Below, in pieces: positions 32,875-42,914 of a DNA stretch of 64,000 bases. This stretch comes from Cephalotrichum gorgonifer (lineage: Eukaryota; Ascomycota; Sordariomycetes; Microascales; Microascaceae): NCBI GenBank assembly GCA_900312665.1, contig ONZQ02000003.1, positions 2,791,728-2,855,727 of the forward strand, read 5' to 3'. Below the pieces are notes generated by a model. That model saw nothing but the letters and a program-made list of their open reading frames with translations, had not been told where the DNA came from and did no database searches. A program made the translations under genes and the position numbers. Position 1 is the stretch's first letter. Every line of letters starts with the position of its first letter.

Positions 32875-34672
32875 ATGGAGGTCAAACTATCAAGAGACTG
32901 CTGGCCGTGTCGTACCCGGCATGTCCGGTGCGACCAGTCCCGAGTGCCGTGTGGAAAGTGCGTGAAGTCTGGGCACAACTGCAGCCAGGAGCGGCCGGTC
33001 CGCTGGGTCAAGGGCGTGGCCATCCGCGGTAGGATGCAGGGGCTCGCGTATGAGGCCCCGCCAGCGAAGGAATTAGTGTCGGGGAGGAAGAATACGAAGA
33101 GGGTCGTATTCAAAGATCCCGCTACGGTGCCGAAACCACGTCCGGCCGCCGAATTGGCAAAGACCGGCTGCGAAATGGCCGTGCGTCCCAGGGGAAACGT
33201 GTTGAACGTCGAATATGATGGTATGCGACTTGGTCGAAGACGGAGCGATTACACTTGGTTCGCCCATCCTAATTGCTGCCCAGGTGCCATGGCAGGTCAC
33301 TGGCTACTGCCGCCTGTCCCAGCCCTACAGGATAGTTCAGTCCCAAGTCTCGACAGTGTCACTCGATACTACCTCAACTACTGTGAGTCTCCCTCAAGAG
33401 TAAGACTGGAGCCAGATGCTTACGGACTCGGCTAGACGAAAATATATGCGAAGACTTCGTCCTGTCCGAAATGGATAAACGTCAATTGAAGCGTTTAGTC
33501 TCACTCGCGCTGGAAGGCCAAGTGCTGCGAATGAGCCTGCTTGCCCTTGCCTCACGCCATCTTGCCAATAGAGGGCAGCCATTCAGTCAACAGGGGACCT
33601 CAGAAAGCGCGAAAGCCAACCGTGACGCACTTGTTTTCAAACATCACGCGATTAAGGCACTATCAGATGCATTGCGGACTCCTGTGGAGCTCGAAAAGGA
33701 CACTACAATAGCTGGCGCGTTTATCTTTATCCTCTTGGATCTTCTGGAATCGGGAGGCTCTGGGTGGCACCACCACCTTGAGGGAGCGAAGGGTCTGTTT
33801 GGTCTCATCCGACAGGAGATGGAAGTCGCCCCTCCACGGAGCTACACGCCGCCCTTGACAAAACAGGGCCTTCGAAGTTTCCTTTTCAGAAAGATCTATT
33901 TGTATGTGCTTTTAATGCTCTTTCATAACCCTGAGGCTAACAAAATGCGATTTTTAGAGCCGAGTGTTTAGGCTCAGCCCTTTCCCATACAGGTTGCACG
34001 ACGTCGCCGTCACTGCAGTTGTCCCTAGACGAGCATGACATGGCTCGAGAATCTATGGAAGATTCGTTCCTCGGATGTCCGGAACTCTTGTTGAAGGCCA
34101 TACAGTTTATATCGATGGAACGAGACATCATTGCGGCCAGTGCACAGAAAATGCAACCCGGAGACCGGAGTGCTCACAAAGCACGTCTCGTGTCTATTCT
34201 TGACCTGGTGGAGCGTTTTATTTTCTATAAGTCGCCCTTCCGCCCGAAGGGTGAAGAGCCTTCTGTTCGGCAGGATCAGCAAGGAATGCAACGCCTCCAA
34301 TTGTTATCTGACGTGTATAAACTCGGTACATTAATATACGGCAAGCGGGTGCTCTCTGTACTTACGGAATCAGGAACATCCCTCGAAAAACACGTCTCAA
34401 GTCTGCTCGAACTACTCAACATAATACGAGACGATCAGGAGTCGTTGAAGTGCGTTCTCTGGCCCCTGTTCATTGCAGGCTTGGAATGCAGGTCCCCGGC
34501 GCAAAGGCAGCATTTCATCACACATCTGGAGGAATTCTGGATGACCACAAAGTGTCTGAATGCTGTAAATGCAGCCCAGATACTGCAAGATCATTGGAAG
34601 CGGAGTGAGGCGGAGGATACGAGTTGGCCCTTCGACAGTGGTCACTTCGGGCGTCTCTGGCTTTTGATGTAG
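32875..34672 (+). CDS. Zn2Cys6 transcription factor with fungal-specific C-terminal domain
   Basis: Four exons, join(32875..33220, 33284..33382, 33436..33901, 33958..34672), 541 aa. ATG 32875 (MEVKLSRDCWPC) is the first in-frame Met. The zinc cluster is C-x2-C-x6-C-x6-C-x2-C-x6-C (CWPCRTRHVRC, CGKCVKSGHNC). The splice at 33382/33436 restores YYLNYYENICEDFVL, the start of the regulatory region found in Fungal_trans_2-type factors. Downstream ALASRHLAN, GWHHHLEGAKGLFGL, FRKIYLAECLGSAL, GCPELLLKAIQFI and LWPLFIAGLEC follow the family order. Its targets are unknown. It converges on the cyanamide-hydratase-like gene with 64 bp between stops, so it may regulate that gene, but this is inference from position only. 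Confidence 0.88.
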
Positions 34673-34736
34673 ATAATTCTTTTGGGCATTTGAAGTTCAT
34701 TGAAGCTACTAGGTAATTAACGCTACTCTGGTCCCC

Positions 34737-35538
34737 TCATTCCCACTTCTTCATCAGCGTGTTCTCGGAGATCTGCTTGGCGAAGTCGACGAGATGGGTC
34801 GAATGGCACCATGGCTTGATTCTCTCCTCCTTCTCGATGGTCCGCGAGAAGAACGTGCACCACCTTAGGCGCGGGTGCGCCTCGTTGATCTCGGCACGGG
34901 TAGCGTCGTGGAGAAGCTTTTCGAAGTCCTTGACGTGCGGGTGGAAGCCGGTGTTATCGTACGTCGTGGCGAGCTGGATCAGCTGGCCTATGAAAGTGAT
35001 CGTGCCGTCGACTCCCATATCCTGGTGCCGGATAATGGCTTCAGCGGTTGCTTCGGCCTGGTCGGCGGTCGCGCCAAAGTCCTTGAGGACGGACAGGGCC
35101 TTGATTCCCCCGTAGATGTCGAAGGACATGTTCGTTGCCGTGAGGTTCTCCTCCGCGGTTCCGAGGTCGTGCAGCAAGCACGTCAGCGCCCAGGTAGCTG
35201 GGCTGAGGACGGCAGCTTGCTTGGGGAATTGCTGTTTGGTGATTGCCATCCCTTTTGAGACCCAGTCAGTAACGCCCTGAATGAGGTGGGTGACCCCAAG
35301 AGGGGTGAAAACACATACCGTAATAGTAGACCCTCATAGAATGGTTGAAAGTCTCGGCGTGTAGTGTCGTCTGTGCATAGTCCAGGGTCTTCGCAACGAC
35401 GGGGTCGCTATGTGGGAACTCAAGCTCCCTGAGGGAAAGGGGGCCGGGTTCGTTGATGTAGGGTTTCTCACCAAAGATGGCACCCGCATCTGCTGGCATG
35501 CTAGTCCAGCCATTCTGGCCAACTTCGATCTTGCACAT
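34737..35538 (-). CDS. Cyanamide hydratase-like HD-domain enzyme
   Basis: Two exons, complement(join(34737..35251, 35319..35538)), 244 aa, the usual size. The intron (GTATGT donor at 35318, CTGAC branch, AAAAG acceptor) joins MRVYYYG to MAITKQQFP. The HD metal site is visible: His66 in FNHSMRVYYYG, His101-Asp102 in ALTCLLHDLGT and His149 in IIRHQDMGVDG. Family-specific blocks MSFDIYGGIKAL, ITFIGQLIQLATTYDN and EERIKPWCHSTH are all intact. Characterised relatives (fungal Cah, yeast Ddi2/Ddi3) hydrate cyanamide to urea in the cytosol with a zinc ion. The true substrate here could be another nitrile-like compound. Many fungi carry several copies, often in accessory regions. Confidence 0.9.
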
Positions 35539-36172
35539 TTTCGATTGGGGGTGGTGGAAGAAGAGGCAGAAAGCAGAATGATGATTGTGTCTGTATCAGG
35601 GAGAACAAACAGAATTCGTTCGTCGGCATTTAGTGGCCATTATACAGTTTTGACGGCGCCTCCGCTTCCCGTTAATGTCATGTCGGATTTGTAAACATAC
35701 TGAACCGTACCCATGCGTGACATGGCCGAACTCGGGCGACCGGACTCTCCGTGGCGACAAGCCGCCGAGGTGGATGATGTAGGGCCCTCCTCATATCTTC
35801 GCATGTCAATAGCAACGAGCCAATGCCGGATGGCCCGCTCGTGGTGCCACAAGGTCATTCCCCCTGCCGTATTACTGAAATGGGCAGTTGTGCTGGGTGG
35901 GGTCGTGGCTCGAAAAGTGGGATTAGTGAATAAGCTTCGACGACTGCTGAATCGGGAAGTTATCTTGGGTGGGGCCATTAAGTGGGCTTCAGCCAATGGC
36001 CGGGCGAGGAAGACCTTGGAGAGGGAGTATGAAGTCCAGTCGAATATATCACGTGATCGACAGCAATCTCTCCTTGTATATGGAAGCCGAAGACGCGCGC
36101 ACCCGGAGACCTGTCGCAACCCAAGGTACAACCTCTGAGTGTCTTGAACGGCCCACTTCGCCCACGTACATA
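35539..36172. other. Intergenic region upstream of the cyanamide-hydratase-like gene
   Basis: Open frames on both strands between 35640 and 36185 have no recognised motifs and look like chance or shadow frames. The region likely holds the promoter of the gene starting at 35538. Confidence 0.35.
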
Positions 36173-36290
36173 TATGCATGAGCAACTCAAAGTTAGAACC
36201 TCCCAGCGACTGCTAATTTAAATTTGGGGTCTGACACTGGAAGATACCAGTGCAATCTCACACCAACATCTTGTCAACAGCATTGAACGC
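36173..36290 (+). repeat. Relic of the HET-gene tail, second copy
   Basis: Aligns with 31889-31999, including the equivalent of the HET C-terminal codons (HEQLKVRTS, where the source reads HGQLEVRIS). The source stop TAG reads CAG here. No remainder of a HET gene was found upstream, so only the 3' end is preserved. Confidence 0.75.
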
Positions 36291-36394
36291 ATTTATATGG
36301 ATTGACAGACCGTCTTAGATCGCAAACATACCCCTCCTAGACGGCGCTGAAATTCTTCCTCGATGTGACAATCGCTTCTAAAAACATGATCCTA

Positions 36395-38823
36395 TCACAA
36401 ATAGAATTCGTATCTCAAGCACCCAGCATGCTTGAATCCTCCAGTACCCCCGTTTCTTGTACCTAGATACAAGGGCATTAGTAAAGAGCTATCGCTTCAG
36501 GGTCGGGTTAAGAGGATAAGACTTACACTCGGTGTAATTTTCGACCATCAACTTTTGACAATCGAGGTCAGAATTCCCAAGGGGTTTCATGGCCAACTGC
36601 TCGCTATGCTCGGTACAGCCATCCACCCACGAGATCTTCCACTTCATGAAATCGTAAAACCAGGAAATCTCGTCACCGGGTTTTAACATCTTGTCCTTGG
36701 CGTGCCATTGGCACCCTAGATAAGACCAGGTCTTCTGGGCCTCCCGGTGAACGTCCCGGTGCTTCCCGTCGTTCCTGTCATGGCAATCTTGAGACTGGGG
36801 CGGGAGGTTGTGCGACCGCTGAGGCACCGAAACTTGCCATCCGAACTCACCGCATCCTACGTCGATTGATGCTTCAACTGATAGGCGGTCCGTCTGTGGT
36901 CCATGGTTGATACCGCCTGAGATGTTAGATCTAACACCGGATCACGCGCACAGAAGGGAGTCGTTGCTAGGGGACTTACAATTACTGTCCATCAGCTTCT
37001 TGAAGGAATCTTTGCACAAAGACTCCCGGGGCAGCCGACACTCCCCATCTGTCTTCTTCCAGTGGAGGAAGAATGTATAGTCGACATATGCTTCCTTGTT
37101 CTCTGGCGGTGACCTCTTCTGGCGGGGTTTAGCGAGGATAACCCTCTGAAAACCGTCGATGTTATATCCGACCGGCGCAGTGTCCGTGTCCAGGCTATAG
37201 TTGTCGCAGAAGGTGTTTGCAATATCGCTGAAGAACTTTCTAGGGGCGTCAGAGAGTGGCCCAGGGCACCTGGTCTCCACTGGAAGTGGCTTTTTGGAGA
37301 GTTCGTCGAACGCTGCCCACATCGCAACCTGTGCCTCCTGGTCATAAGGGGTGACAAACTGTCGTGGCGCGGGGTTACATTTGCAATCTTTGTTTTTGCC
37401 CTGTTATATGCCGGATTAGCTTCGAGATAAGTCGTGACGTATAGTAGTTGGACGTAGTTACCTCTGAGCAAGCCCAATCGGAGATATCCGTTGATTCGGC
37501 AATGGAAGGCTGGACGCTCGTTGGGCCACAGTCCGTACCGCATTTAGGCTGTATAATGCCATGGTTAGAGACAGCTAGCACTTTGCGGGCCAGATAATAC
37601 CATGACCTACATAGGGGAAGTCCGTGGGACAAGACGATGAGGAGGTGGAAGTGGCTTCCGGGGCATCTGTCTTCGTCTTTGTGACTTTGTGTATCCTCTC
37701 TTTCGGAATCTGATACACGGCATCAAGCTGCCCGCCGCCCTCCACTACGTTCCATACGTAAGCGAGGAATGAACCAGCCGTAAGCGTGGCCCCGCCGAAC
37801 ACGGCCGCACTTCCTTCCCCGCCGCCCGCTCCAGCGACGAGCTCTGCCATCGCGGCAGCCTCTTCTTCCGACGAGAACACGATGCCCTCGAGAGTACTGC
37901 CGGCCTCTGATCCTTCAGCCCCCTCTGCACCCTCGAAGAAGCCGTCCCCGTCGTCCGAGAAGTAACCCTCGTCGTCACCGGGAGGACGGCCGTCCCCTTC
38001 CCACCCAGCGACGTCTTCGGGACTACCTTCGAAGCCTTCATCGATCTCGGCCCAAACCTGATCGGTGAGCTGTTCGGTGAAGGTCCCACGTAGCTCCTCG
38101 TCCGCTCCGACTCGCTCCACGAAGTCCGCGAGCCCACAGGCACCCTGGCGCCTGCGCAGGGCCCGCTTTTTCGAGCACGGGGTTACCTGTTTGGCTATGG
38201 ACTGGAGCTTGGCCCTGACCGCCGGACTTAAAAGGATGTCGAGCCCCTCGGCACCGTTCTTGACTGCACTGACACCTTGAGTCACGGTAGCGACGGCAGT
38301 GGCGCCAGCTTTGTTGGTGGTTGTGATGGTGGCTACCTTGATATGGGATGGATCCGGACCGATCCACTAATATACAAGTGACAGGTCAGTTCCGGTGTTC
38401 CATGTCGGCCAAGAAGAAGTCAGAAGAGTACCTACACTCGTTGTGCCACCAAGGTCCGTCAGGTACTCCGTATTGGCACCTATGGATCCCTTTCTGTGAA
38501 GCATAAGGTTAATGCCAAACGATAACGGAACCCAAGGACTATGTTATGGTATACGTGCATACATTATCTCCGGCTCAGGTGGGTTGATGCCTATTTGGCC
38601 CGGCGCCGTGGGTACAATCGCGGCGGCATTGGGACTGACACGACCTAGTTAGTGCAATACCCGGGAGCATCATGGGTTCTAGAGTATCTTACGATGCTAC
38701 GTCTTGTCGGCGGGATAGATTGATAGTGTGAATAACCGTGGCTACCGGCTGCCTTGAGTTAGTAGCGGCGGAGCTAATACCGATGAAGCCAAAGGCGGCA
38801 AATATCCACTTTTGGGTTATCAT
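36395..38823 (-). CDS. Secreted cysteine-rich protein of unknown function
   Basis: Eight exons, complement(join(36395..36462, 36527..36916, 36980..37400, 37462..37548, 37611..38366, 38436..38493, 38563..38634, 38693..38823)), 660 aa. The start MITQKWIFAAFGFIGISS is a signal peptide. The middle (about residues 150-240) is acidic and Gly/Ser/Ala-rich (EGDGRPPGDDEGYFSDDGDG). The C-terminal half holds many Cys (CPTDF, KCGTDCG, CKCNPAPRQFVTPYDQEAQ, TFCDNYSLD, CQWHAKDKM) and ends CTRNGGTGGF...GCLRYEFYL after the last, 64-nt intron. All junctions keep phase. In intron 1 the TAG right after the branch CTAAC is skipped for the next CAG, as the frame requires. I cannot name the family. The architecture suggests an extracellular, disulfide-bonded protein, perhaps in wall or host interaction. 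Confidence 0.72.
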
Positions 38824-39046
38824 CGTGGTAGGGACGAGCCCTAGGTGCTCGGTACTTCGTCGGGTAGAATACAAATAGAAAGTATGAGAAAGGAGAAAGC
38901 GGAATTCAAATGAGCAGTATGGCAGTAAAGTTTATGTAGAAATTCGGGGACGATGGGAAATGGTCCTGAGGTTTATGAGGGAGGAATGGGTTTAAGTGAG
39001 GTCAATGCATTAACGTACTGCACTTTTCCAGGGAGGGCAGATGATC

Positions 39047-39190
39047 GTGCAAGATGCCAGGTACTTGAGGCCGCTTTTGGCCCCATCTGTTGGTTGGTCA
39101 ATGAATTATCGCACCATTCTAAGAATGGCGGACGAGTGTGCAAGATACCGGATCCTTGAGGCCGCTTTTGGCCCCCTCTGTTGGTCGTTC
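39047..39190 (+). repeat. Direct repeat, about 52-bp unit spaced 91 bp
   Basis: GTGCAAGATGCCAGG...CTTGAGGCCGCTTTTGGCCCCATCTGTTGGT at 39047 recurs at 39138 with few changes. Both copies can encode a similar peptide (VLEAAFGPICW and ILEAAFGPLCW) but lie in different frames, as the 91-bp spacing is not a multiple of three. Confidence 0.7.
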
Positions 39191-40344
39191 CTACTTTTAA
39201 GCGCGGCTCTTTGTCATGGTTTCCCCCGAGCCCGATCAGTATCCCAAAAGCAGACGAATGATTCTGCCTCGGCGCTTACCCTGGAACGCCGCCAGTTAAC
39301 GGGTGGGCCGAACTCCGCACCTATTGCCCCCATGAACGTGGTCAGTGGTAGGATGCCGGGGAAGATGCCGGTCCTACAACGTGCATGATGTTGGCTCGAT
39401 CGGGAGTTCTTCCAGGCGTTGGCTTGCGGGGCTGTGCAAGATGTAACCTAAAACCAACCAACATGCGGCCCCCAATCTTTCCCCCACACTCAATGAAGGT
39501 GCCACCGAAATAGAAGCGGTCTCCTGGGCATATTGACGCCTCGGTAATATACCATCATGATTAGCTCTCCGTATGGTTAGGGCATTTCATTACCGTCATT
39601 CGAGTGCATGGGTCTGCGCGATAGACGTGGCGTTGCAGCGCCGCCAACGGCGAGGGCCAACACGACGGGCAGCGTAGGACTAAACCTTGTTATCGCCAAC
39701 AAAGCAGCCCCCAATTCAGAATCGGAGCAATGTTGGTGGTCCGACCCGAAAATATGAAACATTCCTGCTCCTAACTCCGCCGCAAGCGTGAGGGGATATG
39801 ACCGTTGTCGCAACCAACATCAGCACTGGGACCAACCTTTGTGGTCATCTGGCCTTGTGCCCACCGGCAGCATACGCCTCATGAGGGCAATGCCAAGACC
39901 TAGAGTCTGATCCTGGAAAATCCTTGGTGGATTGGCGTGTTGGTTAATACCAAACTCATCTCTATGAAGCCACATTTAACGCGGAATCCGTCGGTATAAT
40001 GGCCATGTTGGCGCTTAACAATCCCTGCTGCGTATATTGGGGGCAGAAGCGACATCCAACACAGCCCGTAACATATGCCACCGACTGCCACGGCCACGGA
40101 GGAACAGAGGGGAAATCTCCGCACCACCGCTAGGCAATAGTTTTGTTGGATGTGTAGTCTACCTGGCTCCAGCCGCCTCAGCAATGCTCTCATTCAATAT
40201 ATACTCCCTGGCAAGCAGTACATAAGAGTAGGCTCCCGGCTACCTACCCTCACTGCCTCCTAAACTCAAGCTTCTCCTTGTCAAGCACCACTTCGAACAA
40301 GTATTAGTCGTAACCTATATGCACCCATATATCCTCTCTCAGTC
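39191..40344. other. Intergenic, no gene seen
   Basis: Only short frames without signal sequences, motifs or splice-linked partners. Its distal end should hold the promoter of the metallopeptidase gene at 40345. Confidence 0.4.
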
Positions 40345-41559
40345 ATGCGTCTACTCCAAGCTATCCTCATCGTCGTCCAGGGCGTCGCATCAGTCCAATG
40401 CGCTCACAAGTGGACTCTCGCCAAATCCTGTTGTAAGTCCCACCGCGCCTACATTCCCCCGTGAATGCGTGTTAATACTTTCCAGATGAGGACAAGGACT
40501 TGAGAAAAGCCATGATCACGGCCATGGAGACGGTAAAGGAACGATCTGCCAACGGTGCGAAGCAGTTGAAACGGCTCAAATCTGGGAACCCGATCACATT
40601 GTTCGGCAAGCTCAAAGCTGTCACGAAGCTCCTCTTAGGGAGTGACACATATAAGCAGAACGCTGAAAGTGCATTAAGTGCGTTGAAATCCTGCTCTTCA
40701 TAAGCTTGCTTGATGCTAACTATCGTTTTACGCTTTAGAGAGATTCGAACTGGTCGCACAGCTAGATGGCCCCATCAACGACAATGAAGAAACATTCGCC
40801 GACTCTCCAGCTTGGAAGGCATTGCAGAGCAACAACGACCATTTCATGGATTTTGTAGGCCAATTCACCCCCCTCAGAGGCGAGTAACCCTCTAATGATA
40901 GCCAGGTTATTCACTGTGGGACAGATATCATCAGCAGGAACATACAGGGTTCTCTCTACTACTGGGATAAGCAAAGAGACCAACAATTGGGTGACAACCA
41001 TGAGCTTATAAAAATGGAGAGGGAGGTGAAAGCTGGCAAGTGGGACGACCCCAGACATCAAATCCTCGCAGTAACACTTGTCGACAATGTGTACGACAGG
41101 CCGCAGAGGGGCGGACGGCGGAACTTTGCTGAGAAAATCACATTCCATCCACTCTACCTAAAGGACCAAAAAGATCGCCAGTACGACCTGTTTACAGAAG
41201 AGAAGTTGCAGGTTGTCACACGGCCCGATGCGCTACAGACCTTTCGAGAGAAAGGGAAGCTACTTCCAATCGACCTTCTCCATGGGCTAGATGGAACTCT
41301 TCATCATGAGGTAAGCCACCGCTAGGCCGATATAGGTCTTGCTATACGCTAATACGAATACGTCCAGTTGTTCCATTTGAGCGGCTTCGGAAACCTCGTC
41401 GATGGTCCTGATCAGGAATCCGCGTATGGGTGGGCCAACAATACCTTGATACGAAACATCGATAATCCGGATCTACTATCATACCTGGGCCTGGTGATAG
41501 ATCTCGTCGAGAATAAAAAGCATACGGTCGAGGAGTCTGGTAAAGTGGTTAAGATCTAG
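40345..41559 (+). CDS. Secreted HExxH zinc metallopeptidase-like protein (M35/aspzincin-like)
   Basis: Five exons, join(40345..40432, 40486..40677, 40739..40854, 40906..41310, 41368..41559), 330 aa. It starts with the signal peptide MRLLQAILIVVQGVASVQC. Splicing exon 4 to exon 5 creates the zinc site LHHELFHLSG: His266-Glu267-x-x-His270. A downstream DQESAYGW segment and NPDLLSYLGL resemble the third-ligand and Asn-Ala-Asp-Ser regions of fungal M35-like peptidase families. The helical N-terminal half (about 30-110) could be a propeptide. Donor choice at the second intron (40678 or 40669) changes only three residues. The substrate is unknown. Similar proteins are common in the secretomes of ascomycetes. 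Confidence 0.78.
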
Positions 41560-41776
41560 GCTCTGGTGTGGGACTGCGGCTGAACGGATGAGCGTAAAGT
41601 TGGACGGTAGTGTATAGTAAGAAGAGAAATGTAACCTGGGCGAACTCTATTTAACCGGATTGTACACCCTCGTGTTCATAAATTACACGATGTTCTTGCG
41701 TTTTAAGGCATCCGACACGCACTTCCCTATAGCCTTGTGTAAGTATTAAGTAGTGTGGATGGGTTCAAAAACAACC

Positions 41777-42914
41777 TTACCTTGTATCACTTGTGGAAAT
41801 GAGGTCATGGCCTGAACTCCCACGGCCGCAAGGCCACAGGTATGCATGGTGCCGATTGCCGGTCCCCCTCTTCCATACCACTACCCCGGGTAGGCCAACC
41901 CCTTGAACATAGCCATCTTCAGGCTCAATCGACGAATTTAAGGGGGCACTCAGGGCAAGTGATTTCATTCCGTCAAAATGAGAGAGCACAGTTCTCAACC
42001 CGTCGAGGTCGAAGTGTGTGATGCAAGTAAACGGAAAGTCCTTCTCCCACCTGGTCGCTATGCTACTCGATGCGATCCAGATCTTGACACTGCTTAGGCT
42101 GTGGAACTTATCAAGCCACAGCCAATGGAAGTCGTACACGTCGTGCAGATGTTCTTGTTTGCTAAGTTCCGGGACAACGCAGGGGATAGCCACGGGAAAG
42201 TCGGCAGGCAGTGACAATTCCAACTTTCTCGCGTACTTGAAGAAGGCCGGGGGCTGAGTGGGCTGGATGTCTAGCTTCGGGTTAACCGGCTTTTGGCAGT
42301 AGCCTACAAAGAACTGGAGGCACTGAAGCTCGGTGAATATGAACGTCGTTGATGAGTAGATGGATTGCAGGCATTCCGATGAGCTAACGATGCCAGTCAG
42401 AAAAGTTCGATACGGTAGTTGGTGCGCCTTCTCGCAGCGGTACCTACACGACCTTGCAGGACAACAACATGGGGATATAGGGCGAATGGCGCGGGGCATA
42501 ACAAGGGTGTTCCGTCCAGCATCCCTTGTCGATATACCAGGAAAACACATCGTACGTATCGCCAACTTCACCACCAGAAATAAACTCTTCGCCACGTTCG
42601 TAGCATGCCCAGTGATTCTGCCAGCTCGACCGGAGACGCGGCGCGTAGGTCTCGTCCCAAATGGTCTCTCCTACTGGGATCCCAAGCTTGCTTCTCAATG
42701 CCTCCACGTCCTTCTGCACAGGATCTTCAGGATGGAACTCGGTGGTGCAGGGCCACCTGTAGAAGTGCGATGTATCCGCTTTACCACTGTGCCAATGCCA
42801 GAATATGTGCTGGCGGAGGCCGCAAGGGCGCCATAGCTCGAGGTAGATCCGGTCGCGAATCTCACGAGGGAGGCGAGTAATGAAGGCAGACTGTAGCTGC
42901 GGATCGGCGGCCAT
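41777..42914 (-). CDS. DUF7730 / 2EXR-like fungal protein
   Basis: Two exons, complement(join(41777..42383, 42448..42914)), 357 aa. The N-terminus has SAFITRLPREIRDRIYLELW, the F-box-like helix of this group, then RLRSSWQNHWACYERGEEF and IPMLLSCKVV. Joining over the 64-nt intron (GTAGGT donor at 42447, GTTAG acceptor ending 42384) gives the usual continuation SSECLQSIYSSTTFIFTELQCLQFF. A later FARKLELSLPADFPVAIP-type segment precedes a tail whose end (about the last 35 residues) is less typical. Function is unknown. It is distantly similar in layout to the gene at 1486-2696. Confidence 0.75.

Noticed and set aside
35640..36185. Overlapping open frames on both strands between the cyanamide-hydratase-like gene and the HET-tail relic
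   Set aside because: No domain, signal peptide or splice-supported extension on either strand.
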